64,000 nt of DNA from Paenibacillus glycanilyticus NBRC 16618 (GTDB lineage Bacteria > Bacillota > Bacilli > Paenibacillales > Paenibacillaceae). The translations under genes and the position numbers were made by a program. The notes under the pieces are model-generated. The model was not told the DNA's origin and made no database searches. It saw nothing but the letters and a program-made list of their open reading frames with translations. How positions within the stretch are numbered: position 1 is the stretch's first letter; every line of letters begins with the position of its first letter. Below are positions 44,849 to 53,826 of the stretch, piece after piece. The stretch is taken from assembly GCF_004000805.1 (NCBI RefSeq), contig NZ_BILY01000026.1:1-64000 (forward strand), read 5' to 3'.

Positions 44849-46534
44849 ATGGCAAATGGAAAAGATCTTCGAATTCGCAGCAAGGTAATTAGCGAGGGAG
44901 TTAATCGGGTACCAAACAGGGCGATGCTGCGCGCTGTAGGTTTTACGGATGAGGATTTCAAGAAGCCAATGATTGGCGTAGCCAGTACATGGAGTGAAGT
45001 TACCCCTTGCAATATGCATATCAACGACTTAGCCGCCCAAGCTAAGCAAGGAGTACGCAACCATGGCGGCGCTCCCTTGATTTTTAATACCATCACCGTA
45101 TCAGACGGTATATCCATGGGTCATGGCGGCATGTTGTTTTCCCTGCCAAGCAGGGAAGCAATTGCGGATTCCATTGAAATTGTAACCGGAGCAGAGCGGT
45201 TTGACGGAATCGTAGCGATCGGCGGCTGCGATAAAAACACTCCGGCTTGTCTTATGGCAATCGGTCGAATGAATCTCCCGGCCGTTTACGTGTATGGAGG
45301 GACCATTCAACCCGGTAATCTGGACGGGAAGCAAGTTGATATCGTTACGGCTTTTGAAGCGGTTGGTCAATATCATGACGGAAGAATGACGGATGAGCAG
45401 CTTCACAAGGTCGAATGCAGCGTATGTCCGGGCCCGGGCTCTTGCGGCGGGATGTATACCGCTAATACGATGGCTGCAGCGGCGGAAGCAATGGGCATGT
45501 GTCTCCCAGGTTCATCTTCCACGCCTGCTATATCGCCTGACAAAGCTGCGGAATGCGCTGCAGCCGGGAAACAGGTTATTTCGCTGCTGGAACAGGAAAT
45601 TTACCCTAAGGATATTATGACAAGAAAAGCGTTCGAGAATGCGATTACGGTTGTTATGGCTTTGGGTGGTTCCACCAATGCCTTCCTGCATTTGCTCGCC
45701 ATTGCGCACTCGGTAGGCGTTGATTTAACCTTGGATGATTTTGAGCAGATCCGGCTTCGCGTACCTCATCTGGCAGACCTGAAGCCAAGCGGCAGATACG
45801 CGATGCAGGATTTAAACGATATCGGCGGGGTTCCGGGCGTTATGAAGTTATTGCTTGCCGAAGGCCTTCTTCACGGGGATTGCTTAACCGTTACCGGTAA
45901 GACCTTGGCGGAAAATTTAAACGACATTGCTCCGCTGCAACAGGACCAGGACGTTATTCGTCCATTGGACAATCCGCTGAAGCCAAATGGACCTCTAGTC
46001 GTGCTTAAAGGAAACCTAGCCCCGGAAGGCGCCGTTGCCAAGATGTCCGGCATGAAGAAGCTGCGGTTTGTTGGACCGGCCAAGGTGTATGATAGCGAGG
46101 ATGAAGCAACCGAGGCTATTTTGAAAAATGAAATCCATAAAGGCGACGTGCTGGTGATTCGCTATTGCGGACCTAAAGGCGGGCCGGGCATGCCGGAAAT
46201 GCTGTCGGTTACCGCATTGATTGTAGGCAAAGGCCTTGGAGGGGAGGTTGCTCTGCTGACGGATGGTCGGTTCTCCGGCGGTTCACACGGGTTCGTAGTT
46301 GGCCATGTATCGCCGGAAGCGCAAGTAGGCGGGCCAATTGCGCTGCTTAGGAACGGGGATATCGTCACGATTGACAGCGAAACCCAGCAGATCATGTTCC
46401 AAGTGACGGAAGAGGAATTGTCCGCACGAGCGAAAGCATGGGTGCAGCCTCCGCTTAAAGTAAGCTCAGGCGTATTAGTGAAGTATGCCAGACTGGTGTC
46501 CTCTGCTTCAAAAGGAGCGGTTACTGATCTTTAA
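44849..46534 (+). CDS. ilvD: Dihydroxy-acid dehydratase
   Basis: 561 aa. Converts 2,3-dihydroxy-isovalerate and -methylvalerate to the 2-keto acids of valine and isoleucine. Iron-sulfur and metal motifs are visible: GGCDKNTPACLMA (~residue 127), CSVCPGPGSCGGMYTANTM (~190) and GRFSGGSHGFVVGHVSPEA near the C-terminus. The distance from other ilv genes and pairing with a GntR/FCD regulator leaves open that it is an IlvD/Edd-family sugar-acid dehydratase, but sequence length and motifs fit IlvD. Confidence 0.92.
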   Translation: MANGKDLRIRSKVISEGVNRVPNRAMLRAVGFTDEDFKKPMIGVASTWSEVTPCNMHINDLAAQAKQGVRNHGGAPLIFNTITVSDGISMGHGGMLFSLPSREAIADSIEIVTGAERFDGIVAIGGCDKNTPACLMAIGRMNLPAVYVYGGTIQPGNLDGKQVDIVTAFEAVGQYHDGRMTDEQLHKVECSVCPGPGSCGGMYTANTMAAAAEAMGMCLPGSSSTPAISPDKAAECAAAGKQVISLLEQEIYPKDIMTRKAFENAITVVMALGGSTNAFLHLLAIAHSVGVDLTLDDFEQIRLRVPHLADLKPSGRYAMQDLNDIGGVPGVMKLLLAEGLLHGDCLTVTGKTLAENLNDIAPLQQDQDVIRPLDNPLKPNGPLVVLKGNLAPEGAVAKMSGMKKLRFVGPAKVYDSEDEATEAILKNEIHKGDVLVIRYCGPKGGPGMPEMLSVTALIVGKGLGGEVALLTDGRFSGGSHGFVVGHVSPEAQVGGPIALLRNGDIVTIDSETQQIMFQVTEEELSARAKAWVQPPLKVSSGVLVKYARLVSSASKGAVTDL

Positions 46535-46641
46535 GGCATCCATACAACCGCAGCAAAAGAGAGAATCAGCCGCTCAAATCCTTGTTTCAAACCCATCTTG
46601 AATGTCTAAAAGGGAGTAACAACGTTCAAGGAGGAATGGAC

Positions 46642-46836
46642 ATGCCCTGGAACAAAGACGACTATCCGGATTCTCTCAAAAACTTCATGGCTCCGATCCG
46701 CAACAAGGCGATTGATATCGCTAACGAGCTGTTGAAGGATGGCTATTCCGAAGGCCGCGCGATTTCCATCGCTACCGCCAAAGCCAAGGAATGGGGAGAG
46801 CATCACGATAAGCAAATCCGCAAGAAAGGCCACTGA
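46642..46836 (+). CDS. YdaT-like small stress protein
   Basis: 64 aa. Opens with MPWNKDDYPDSLKNFM and has AIDIANELLKDGYSEGRAISIATAKAKEW, like the N-terminal half of B. subtilis YdaT, a general stress protein. The C-terminal DUF2188 half of YdaT is absent. AAGGAGG precedes ATG 46636 and 46642; spacing favours 46642. Function unknown. Confidence 0.75.
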   Translation: MPWNKDDYPDSLKNFMAPIRNKAIDIANELLKDGYSEGRAISIATAKAKEWGEHHDKQIRKKGH

Positions 46837-46929
46837 CCACCTTCGTTAATCCCGTTAATTAATTTGAGTAGCCGCTATTATGCGCGGTGCCGAAACTTTT
46901 TCAAAATAATTGAATTTACAACAGGGAGG

Positions 46930-46954
46930 CCCTCACCATACGGTGGGGGTTTTT
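46930..46954 (+). terminator. Intrinsic terminator
   Basis: CCCTCACC / GGTGGGGG stem with ATAC loop followed by TTTTT, downstream of the YdaT-like gene. Confidence 0.75.
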
Positions 46955-47020
46955 CTGCATTCTTTTCCAGACGTTAAGAAATACTTTACTTGAATAATTG
47001 ACGACTAGGAGAGAAATAAG

Positions 47021-47419
47021 ATGAATTTTCGTCGTATTGTGGTTATCCCTTTAGTTTGTTTCCTGATTGTTTATTCAAGGGCTTATGCAAATGCTGATCC
47101 GAATCCACGTACGGATGTCCTTGAGAAAGCGATGCTGCAGGAATTAAACCCCGTGATCAAGAGCTCGCTGCAGATGATTTACAACGAAAAATATCCTCAG
47201 TTTAATTGCGAGAGGATTATTTCGATCAATGAACATTTTACGCTTAAAAAGAACAGAAGCCGCGCGCTCCCGGTTGACGCCATTCACGGAGCTCAATATT
47301 TTGAAATAGCGGTAGAGCTGTGCAAGACGGACGGCGAACGTGTTCAACTCTTATTAAAAAATGATAGCCCCGATGGAAGTTACGCGATGAAAGATCATAA
47401 AATCATAGCTGCTCCTTGA
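47021..47419 (+). CDS. Exported DUF3888-like protein
   Basis: 132 aa with an N-terminal signal peptide (to about residue 25, YANA). The mature part (LEKAMLQELNPVIKSSLQMIYNEKYPQF... FEIAVELCKTDGERVQLLL) resembles small secreted DUF3888 proteins of Bacillales. Function unknown. ATG 47021 behind TAGGAGAG. Confidence 0.62.
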   Translation: MNFRRIVVIPLVCFLIVYSRAYANADPNPRTDVLEKAMLQELNPVIKSSLQMIYNEKYPQFNCERIISINEHFTLKKNRSRALPVDAIHGAQYFEIAVELCKTDGERVQLLLKNDSPDGSYAMKDHKIIAAP

Positions 47420-47432
47420 TTGCATATCTGAT

Positions 47433-47455
47433 GCCGCGTATAACGCGGCTTTTTA
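47433..47455 (+). terminator. Intrinsic terminator
   Basis: GCCGCG / CGCGGC stem, TATAA loop, then TTTTTAATTTT. Confidence 0.75.
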
Positions 47456-47541
47456 ATTTTCCTGAAACGTGCTTCACTCTATCATGAGCAGGGTATATAT
47501 CCTAAAAATTCACGTTTAATAGAATGCGAGTGTGATTTTCT

Positions 47542-48228
47542 ATGGATTACGCAATGATATCGGTGAAGCTCGTCACGGGTTTCTTTGGTCTGTGGTTCAT
47601 GACCAAGCTGCTCGGCAAGAAGGAAATATCGCAGCTTACTCCGTTCGATTTCGTTTCATCGCTTATGTTGAGCGAGCTTGTGGGGAATACGGTCTATGAC
47701 CGCGATGCGCATTTTTCGATGCTCATCTATGCCCTCGCGTTATGGATGGCGTTATCGCTGGCCTTGGAGAAGGCAGTTCAGCTTATACCCGCCCTATCGA
47801 TACCTCTTAACGGCAGACCGGATATCATTATTCGCGACGGCGAAATCGACGTGAAGGCAATGAAACGGAATCGGCTGGATATGCATCAGGTTGGCATGCT
47901 GCTAAGAGAGCAGGGCGTCTTTTCCGTTCGCGAAGTAGCATTTGCGGTATTCGAGCCCAACGGAAGTCTCAGCGTAATGAAAAAGCCAAGTCATGAATCT
48001 CCGACTCGGGCAGAGCTTCAGGTGGAGGAGCCTAAGGCAGCACTTCCGCGCATTCTTATCGAGCAGGGCAAGCTGCAGAGCGGCGAGCTTAAGGAGATTG
48101 GCCGAAGCGAAGAATGGCTGTTAACTCAACTGGAGGAGCATGGCATCAATCGCATAAAAGCCGTCTATTACGCTGAATGGACGGAGGAGAAAGGCCTGCA
48201 TCTACAGTTAAAGGATACGGCCGAATAA
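47542..48228 (+). CDS. DUF421 membrane protein (YetF/YdfS type)
   Basis: 228 aa. Three N-terminal hydrophobic segments (to ~residue 85) contain GLWFMTKLLGKKEISQLTPFDFVSSLMLSELVGNTVYD, the hallmark of DUF421, followed by a soluble domain with NGRPDIIIRDGEIDVKAMKRNRLDMHQVGMLLREQGVFSV. In B. subtilis such proteins are spore-inner-membrane proteins affecting permeability and germination resistance. Weak ribosome site. Confidence 0.87.
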   Translation: MDYAMISVKLVTGFFGLWFMTKLLGKKEISQLTPFDFVSSLMLSELVGNTVYDRDAHFSMLIYALALWMALSLALEKAVQLIPALSIPLNGRPDIIIRDGEIDVKAMKRNRLDMHQVGMLLREQGVFSVREVAFAVFEPNGSLSVMKKPSHESPTRAELQVEEPKAALPRILIEQGKLQSGELKEIGRSEEWLLTQLEEHGINRIKAVYYAEWTEEKGLHLQLKDTAE

Positions 48229-48368
48229 AATCTTTTATTTCAATCCAAAGGACATACGGACCGGGACGGCAACATGAATGGTCTTTTATAAAAAAGAAGA
48301 AGGCATTTGTTCGATAACAAAGAATTATATTATCGTATGAACAAGTTAATGGACAAGGAGAGCGAAAC

Positions 48369-49130
48369 ATGAGGATTGATCTATCTGGAAAAGTAGCCTT
48401 GATCACAGGGGCGACAGGCGAACTAGGCCGCGTCATCGCACGTTCACTCGCAGAGTGCGGGGCGGATATCGCCTTGCATTACCATAGCAACGAAGCCAAG
48501 GCAGCTGAACTAAAAAGCACGATTGAAGCGCTCGGAAGGCGTGCGGTTGCTATTAAAGCAGACGTAACGAAGCAGGACTCCATTGGCGCGCTTAAGCAAT
48601 CCGTCGAATCGAGCTTGGGTCATGTGGATATCGTTGTAGCGAATGCGGTCGTGCAGTACAAATGGACTTCCGTACTTGAGCAGCCGGCCGAGGACTATGC
48701 GAGCCAATTCGAATCCTGCGTCATGCAAAGCGTATATTTAGCTAAAGCTTTCATTCCGTCCATGATCGAGAAGAAGTCCGGGCGTTTCATCGGCATCAAC
48801 ACAGAGTGTTCAATGCAGAACTTCCCAACGCAATCGGCTTATGTAGCCGGAAAAAGGGGCATGGATGGCGTATACCGGGTGCTCGCGAAGGAAGTAGGCG
48901 AACATCAAATTACGGTCAATCAAGTCGCTCCAGGCTGGACAATCAGCGAGCGCGAGCGCACGAATGGCTTGGATGAAAGCGCCAATTACATCAAGAACGT
49001 TCCGCTCAAGAGACGCGGCACCGACCAGGAGATCGCAAATGCGGTCGCATTCCTTGCCTCGGATTTGGCCAGCTTCATTACGGGGGCTTATATCCCGGTT
49101 AGCGGCGGCAACGTCATGCCAACGATATAA
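48369..49130 (+). CDS. SDR-family oxidoreductase
   Basis: 253 aa Rossmann-fold short-chain dehydrogenase. Cofactor motif TGATGELG (variant of TGxxxGxG), NAxV-type strand VANAVV, and catalytic YVAGK (YxxxK). Resembles 3-oxoacyl-ACP reductase-like enzymes; substrate unknown. ATG 48369 behind AAGGAGAG. Stands alone. Confidence 0.88.
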   Translation: MRIDLSGKVALITGATGELGRVIARSLAECGADIALHYHSNEAKAAELKSTIEALGRRAVAIKADVTKQDSIGALKQSVESSLGHVDIVVANAVVQYKWTSVLEQPAEDYASQFESCVMQSVYLAKAFIPSMIEKKSGRFIGINTECSMQNFPTQSAYVAGKRGMDGVYRVLAKEVGEHQITVNQVAPGWTISERERTNGLDESANYIKNVPLKRRGTDQEIANAVAFLASDLASFITGAYIPVSGGNVMPTI

Positions 49131-49181
49131 ATTAGGTTCAATAAAGCATACTTTAATTCATTTTTTTATGACAAGTCATCA

Positions 49182-49213
49182 AAAACCGGAAACGACATTC
49201 GTTTCCGGTTTTT
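49182..49213. terminator. Bidirectional terminator
   Basis: Perfect 14-pair AAAACCGGAAACGA / TCGTTTCCGGTTTT stem between convergent genes. Confidence 0.85.
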
Positions 49214-49227
49214 GATTTTCCGAAAAA

Positions 49228-50475
49228 TCATACCTGTTCATTCAACGGAAGCGTGATGTGATACGTGGTTCCGGCGCCTTCCTTGCTATGGACCTCGATC
49301 TTGCCGTTCATTCCCCGAATGACGCTGAAGATAACCATGGTCCCAAGACCGGTACCCTTGTCTTTGGTGGTATAATAGGGCGCCCCCAGACGGTTAAGCT
49401 GCTCCTCGTTCATGCCGATGCCGGTATCGGAAATTGAAATGATGACGTTGTTGCTGGGTTCGTTGACCGTATAAGACAAAGATAGCTTCCCCCCGGCGGG
49501 CATCGCCTCGATTGCGTTCTTGCCGATATTGATGATGGCCTGCCTGAACTTGGACTTGCTGCCGTATACCGTTGCGGGATGCTTTATGTTCGTGATGATC
49601 TCTACGTTCTGCATATTCGCGTAGGAGCTCAGGATTTGTGCCGCCTTGGAGAGTGCCTCATCCAGGCAGATGGATTCGAATCTCTCGATCTGAGGTTTAG
49701 CAAGAGATAAATAATCGGAAATGATTGATTCCGCCCGGTCCAGCTCCTCGAGTGTAATAGCGGAGAATTCTTTGCGTTTATGTTCGCTTAGTGCCGGATT
49801 GGACAGCAGTTGGATGAAACCGCGGACGGACGTTAACGGGTTGCGGACTTCATGCGCGACCGAAGCTGCGATTTCGCTGACAACCTTCATTTTCTCCGCT
49901 TGGATAATTTCTTCTTGCATCCGATTCTGCGAGCGGATCGTTTCAATCATGAATACCAGCATGACCGCCATGACGCATTGAACGAGGATAATAGGCAGAC
50001 TTGGTATGAACGAAGCCATAAAGAAAGTCTCCTTGCCCTCGAGCAGGGCATAAAAATTGACGACCGTCACGCGCAAAAAAAAGCATATACCGGAAGCAAG
50101 CAGCATTCTTTTTTTGGCGCCGCTTTTCTCGTATGTCCTGATGAGAAGCAGCAGCAGAACGATTGTCGGCAGCAGCGAAAGGAAGTAATGAAAAAGCTCG
50201 ATGCCGCCCAAGATCTGCCTGTACGTCAGCATGCTGCCAAATAGAAGCAAGGTCGTATAAATGCCGCCGTAGAGCGAACCGATGACGAGAGGAATAGCTC
50301 TGAGATCAAGCACCGAATCGAAGATTTTGACGGGAAAGGTCATTGTAATAATCAGGGGAATCAAAAATAAAACGTAAACGAAAAGCGGGTGTTTACGTTT
50401 ATTGAAAGGTCCGTAAAAAATCAAAGGCAGGAAAATAATAAAAGCGTTGAGGATGAAGTCGGAATGAGAGATCAT
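49228..50475 (-). CDS. Sensor histidine kinase, multi-TM (sporulation-kinase-like)
   Basis: 415 aa. Six or so membrane segments in the first ~175 residues, no PAS domain, then HisKA with IAASVAHEVRNPLTSVRGF (phospho-acceptor His) and a HATPase domain (NIGKNAIEAMP, DTGIGMNEEQ, KGTGLGTMV). Closest in layout to B. subtilis KinB. No adjacent response regulator, so it probably feeds a shared phosphorelay. Confidence 0.87.
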   Translation of the reverse strand: MISHSDFILNAFIIFLPLIFYGPFNKRKHPLFVYVLFLIPLIITMTFPVKIFDSVLDLRAIPLVIGSLYGGIYTTLLLFGSMLTYRQILGGIELFHYFLSLLPTIVLLLLLIRTYEKSGAKKRMLLASGICFFLRVTVVNFYALLEGKETFFMASFIPSLPIILVQCVMAVMLVFMIETIRSQNRMQEEIIQAEKMKVVSEIAASVAHEVRNPLTSVRGFIQLLSNPALSEHKRKEFSAITLEELDRAESIISDYLSLAKPQIERFESICLDEALSKAAQILSSYANMQNVEIITNIKHPATVYGSKSKFRQAIINIGKNAIEAMPAGGKLSLSYTVNEPSNNVIISISDTGIGMNEEQLNRLGAPYYTTKDKGTGLGTMVIFSVIRGMNGKIEVHSKEGAGTTYHITLPLNEQV

Positions 50476-50666
50476 GAGATGTTCCTTTCGTGAGTGCTTG
50501 CCATTGTTTTCGAGAGAAGAACTGTCAATTCCTTCAAACCGGGAGAGTTAATTTTATATGAAGGTTGTGAATAGTTTGATCCGGGAACAGCGCAACTTCC
50601 AAAAGTAGGTAACGTATTCATGTCATACTATTTTTTAAGGAGATACGAATGAAAGGGGGATACGAT

Positions 50667-50990
50667 TTGAAGAAAATGCTAGTGGTCCTATTGGCTTTGT
50701 CCATCATAACGGGATGTTCATTCCAAGCAAACTCCACTGATCGTGTACGTTACGTATACACTGTAACCATTAAAGATAAAACATACGGTCTTACTGATGT
50801 ACAAGTACCCAAAGAACAAATTGGCGAGAAAATTGGAAATATCCCCGTAGACTGCAGTGTACCGGAATGTGCAGCACCTCCCGGGAATACCTTTTACAGC
50901 ATCAAGGGAAAGGAAAGCAAGAAATATGTGGCAATGTTAAGCTTCGACGGAGAAACATATTACCGATGGACAAAAATAAAAGAAGCATAA
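50667..50990 (+). CDS. Hypothetical lipoprotein
   Basis: 107 aa. Signal peptide with lipobox ITGC; mature part has two cysteines (VDCSVPEC) that could form a disulfide and otherwise predicted beta structure. No family recognised. TTG 50667 is eight bases after AAAGGGG; an ATG at 50649 overlaps that site. Confidence 0.6.
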   Translation: MKKMLVVLLALSIITGCSFQANSTDRVRYVYTVTIKDKTYGLTDVQVPKEQIGEKIGNIPVDCSVPECAAPPGNTFYSIKGKESKKYVAMLSFDGETYYRWTKIKEA

Positions 50991-51000
50991 GACAACAGAC

Positions 51001-51036
51001 AAGGCTGCCGACAATTCCGGCAGCCTTATTATTTTT
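51001..51036. terminator. Bidirectional terminator
   Basis: AAGGCTGCCG / CGGCAGCCTT stem with an ATTATTTTT tail; lies between the convergent lipoprotein and alpha-galactosidase genes. Confidence 0.8.
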
Positions 51037-51047
51037 GTTGCAAACGA

Positions 51048-53540
51048 TTACGGCGTAACCCGAATGGAATCCAGCAGCATATACGTGCCGGACTTCTTAA
51101 CGGCCTTAAGCGTATGGCTTCCGCTCGTCAAGCCCGTCGCCTGGTACACGACTTGGTTAACTTGCCGAGTGGTACTCGCCGTGTTAACCGTTGCCTGCAA
51201 GACGTTGTCGATGTAGATATCAACGTTGCCTTGGGACGCGTCCTTCTCCGTAATGAGCTCGACGCCGGTGCCCGTGAACGCGAACTGCAAGGAATCGTTG
51301 TTCGTCTGGCTGAAATGCACGTCGTTGTTGTAATCGCCGAAGCCGCGATTGCCGTTCAGCGACCATGAACCGGTGTAGACGATGCCGGGATCGGTATCGT
51401 TATACTGGATGCGCGGGCTTTTGATTTTGAATTGATCGATCAGCATGTACGTGCCGGATTTTTTTACGGCTTTGATCGTATGAGTACCGCTTGTCAGCCC
51501 CATTATGCTATACACGGTTTGCTGGACGAGGCGCGAAGGGCTGTAGGTGTTTACGGTTTGCTTGAACACGTTATCAATGTAAATATCGACGTCGCCTTGG
51601 GCAGAATCCTTCTCCGTGACGAGGTCTATTCCCGTCCCATTGAACGTGTATTGCACGAAATCGTTGTTGGTCTGCGTGAAGTGGACGTCATCCTGATAAT
51701 CGCCGAAGCCCCTGGCGCTGTTAAGTGACCATGCTCCCGAATAGGAAATACCCGGGTCCGTATCGTTTACAGCGAGTGGTGATGCTACAAAGAAGCGCAA
51801 CTTGTCCAGCAGCATATAAGAACCGGATTTTTTGACTGCCTTTAGCGTATGCGTACCGTTCGTCAATCCGCTGACGCTGTACACGGTCTGCTGCAGCTGC
51901 CTCACGCTGTTATACGTACTGACTGTTCCTTTTAATACGTTGTCGAGATAGATATCCACATTTCCTTGGTCGGGAGATTTCTCGGTAATCAGATCGATAC
52001 CGGTACCTTGGAAGGTATATTCGAAAGAATCATTGTTCGCCTGGGTGAAATGCACATCGTCCTGATAGTCGCCTAGCCCGCGGTTGTAACTGCGCTGCCA
52101 GGAGCCTGTGTATTTGACACCGGTATCATCGTCGTTTGCGGTTACGGAACCGCCGGAAGCAGTCACCTTGAGCAGCCGCGATGCATGGGGCGGCAAATTA
52201 ACGGAGCTGTATCCCGCGTTGAACGATCCAAGGTCGTTGTGACTCCACAGATCGCGCACTGCAGCGGCGCCGTTCAGACCTATGTCGTTCCAATTCACCG
52301 TCACGGTAGCGGCGGAGGACCCAAGGTTGAACAATCCGACGGTATACGTTCCGTCGCCGTTATTGGCGTACCAGACTTGTTGATTAGACGCGGTCGATAC
52401 GGGATGGGCTGGCCGGCCGGCCTGATTGACGGCAATGACTTCATCGTTCGTTAAAAGCGACAAACCAAAAGCGTCCAGGTTGGTCAGATCGTTGCCCGTA
52501 TACAGCTGTGCCGAGGACATCGCCCACAGCGACATTGCCGTCTGCCGCTCATCCTGCGTCAAGCCGTCCATCGCTCCGTTGCCAACGTTAAGCGAGTCGA
52601 AGTCGTTCCAGCCGCCCGGCCCGGCATCCCGCCACCAGACAGCGGCGTCCGGGAAGAGTCGAGCGATGTTCGGCCAGCTCGTGAGCGCCGTATTGACGCA
52701 GTAGCATTCTACGTCCCAGTCAACGCGCCAGCCGTTGGCGTATTGCTTCCAATAATCGACGTAGTTATGGTCGAGCGCCCACGAGATCTCGAACCAGATG
52801 CCGCGCGAGCTGAGCGCCTGCGACCAGGCTGCCACGTCGCCGCGAGCGTCAATCGACGTATCGTTATGACCGGAACCGGGGGTAACGCTATCGAATTTCA
52901 CGAAATCGACGCCCCAGGAATCGATAAGATCCGCGATAGAATCAATGTACTTTTGGGCGCATGCGTTTCCGAAGTTGATTTTGTAGTCCAACCCCCAATA
53001 ATCCGCGGTTGTCAGCGGTTGGACGGCGATGTCCTGCATCGAGCAGCCCGGGGCGCCGTAGATCGGCAGATCGGCGTCATAAGCTTGAGGGGAGAGACCC
53101 GGAATGAAATAGAGGCCGAATTTTTGTCCGTTGGCATGCACGTAATTAATGACGTCAGTCAATCCGTTCGGATAAAGCGTCGTGCTTGGCACGGGCCGTC
53201 CGTAGCCGTCAAGGCCGCCATTCCATCCCGCGTCCACGTTAATATACTCGTACCCATGCGACTGCAGCTTCTGATGCATCGCGTCCGACTGCGCTTTGAT
53301 CTGCGCCGCCGTGATCCAAGCGCCGTTGCCGGAATACACCTGCATGCTGTAGCTGCTCCAGCCCATAAGCGGCTTTAGAGCCAATCCGTTGTTCGCAGCC
53401 TCCGCGACTCGGGGTGGCAGAAAGCCGTAACCGCCGAAGACGGCGGTCAGCAGCAGGGCGAGTCCCAGGATAATCGCGCCAGCCGGTTTGAATGCTTCGG
53501 ACAACCTTGCGGCATACCTTGCTTTGTACTGTACCTTCAT
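51048..53540 (-). CDS. Secreted GH27 alpha-galactosidase with three C-terminal repeat modules
   Basis: About 830 aa, exported by a long signal peptide ending near VAEAA. The GH27 barrel (~residues 35-390) contains LKPLMGWSSYS, YINVDAGWNG, DFVKFDSVTPGSGH with the nucleophile Asp, and NGWRVDWDVECYC with the acid/base region. A beta domain (~390-460) follows, then three ~120-residue repeats. Removes terminal alpha-galactose from oligo- or polysaccharides outside the cell; some GH27 members act on beta-arabinopyranosides. ATG 53540 behind GAAGGAGAGG. Upstream cre-like and AATTGTAC sites tie it to the sugar operon at 19-27 kb. Confidence 0.9.
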   Translation of the reverse strand: MKVQYKARYAARLSEAFKPAGAIILGLALLLTAVFGGYGFLPPRVAEAANNGLALKPLMGWSSYSMQVYSGNGAWITAAQIKAQSDAMHQKLQSHGYEYINVDAGWNGGLDGYGRPVPSTTLYPNGLTDVINYVHANGQKFGLYFIPGLSPQAYDADLPIYGAPGCSMQDIAVQPLTTADYWGLDYKINFGNACAQKYIDSIADLIDSWGVDFVKFDSVTPGSGHNDTSIDARGDVAAWSQALSSRGIWFEISWALDHNYVDYWKQYANGWRVDWDVECYCVNTALTSWPNIARLFPDAAVWWRDAGPGGWNDFDSLNVGNGAMDGLTQDERQTAMSLWAMSSAQLYTGNDLTNLDAFGLSLLTNDEVIAVNQAGRPAHPVSTASNQQVWYANNGDGTYTVGLFNLGSSAATVTVNWNDIGLNGAAAVRDLWSHNDLGSFNAGYSSVNLPPHASRLLKVTASGGSVTANDDDTGVKYTGSWQRSYNRGLGDYQDDVHFTQANNDSFEYTFQGTGIDLITEKSPDQGNVDIYLDNVLKGTVSTYNSVRQLQQTVYSVSGLTNGTHTLKAVKKSGSYMLLDKLRFFVASPLAVNDTDPGISYSGAWSLNSARGFGDYQDDVHFTQTNNDFVQYTFNGTGIDLVTEKDSAQGDVDIYIDNVFKQTVNTYSPSRLVQQTVYSIMGLTSGTHTIKAVKKSGTYMLIDQFKIKSPRIQYNDTDPGIVYTGSWSLNGNRGFGDYNNDVHFSQTNNDSLQFAFTGTGVELITEKDASQGNVDIYIDNVLQATVNTASTTRQVNQVVYQATGLTSGSHTLKAVKKSGTYMLLDSIRVTP
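51051..52140 (-). repeat. Three tandem ~120-residue repeats in the GH27 enzyme
   Basis: Repeat starts are near 52140, 51773 and 51405 (reading the minus strand). Each opens NDxDxGxxYxGxW, continues RGxGDYxxDVHFxQxNND, xTGTGxxLxTEKxxxQGxVDIYxDNV, and ends GTYMLxDxx. Probably carbohydrate-binding beta-sandwiches, but I cannot assign a family. Confidence 0.85.
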
Positions 53541-53610
53541 GAATTCCTCTCCTTCGCATTGATAAATTGTCGTCAAGAAAACGTAGCTCTCCGGTTGGAG
53601 AAACCCTGCA

Positions 53611-53625
53611 AGACAGCGCTTTCTT
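53611..53625 (-). promoter_or_regulatory. cre-like site 1 upstream of GH27 gene
   Basis: On the minus strand AAGAAAGCGCTGTCT differs from WTGNAANCGNWNNCW at one position and shares AGAAAGCGCTGTC with the site at 23632. Confidence 0.5.
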
Positions 53626-53662
53626 TGCTCCGATCATAGTGGCTGCGAGGAGTCCCGGACAA

Positions 53663-53691
53663 GGTACAGTTAAGCGCTTTCAGGTACAATT
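53663..53691 (-). promoter_or_regulatory. Direct repeat plus cre-like site 2 upstream of GH27 gene
   Basis: On the minus strand AATTGTACC (53691-53683) and AACTGTACC (53671-53663) repeat at a 20-base pitch. Between and overlapping them CTGAAAGCGCTTAAC (53683-53669) contains a cre-like core TGAAAGCGCT with two mismatches to the full consensus. The repeat matches that at 23565-23592. Confidence 0.5.
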
Positions 53692-53826
53692 TTCCTGTTT
53701 TGCGGAATGCTCCGTTCATATTGCCGGCTAATATCCGTGCATGGAAAAGCAAGAGATATGGAAGCAAATGAGATTGGCTGGTATAATGCCTTATTGAGGA
53801 TCAACTGCTTTTCAACGGAGGATTAG

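Noticed and set aside
46560..46640. Sigma-B promoter (GTTTCA ... GGGAGT) for the YdaT-like gene
   Set aside because: The spacing is about 22 bases, far longer than the 13-15 expected, and GGGAGT overlaps the leader close to the ribosome site.
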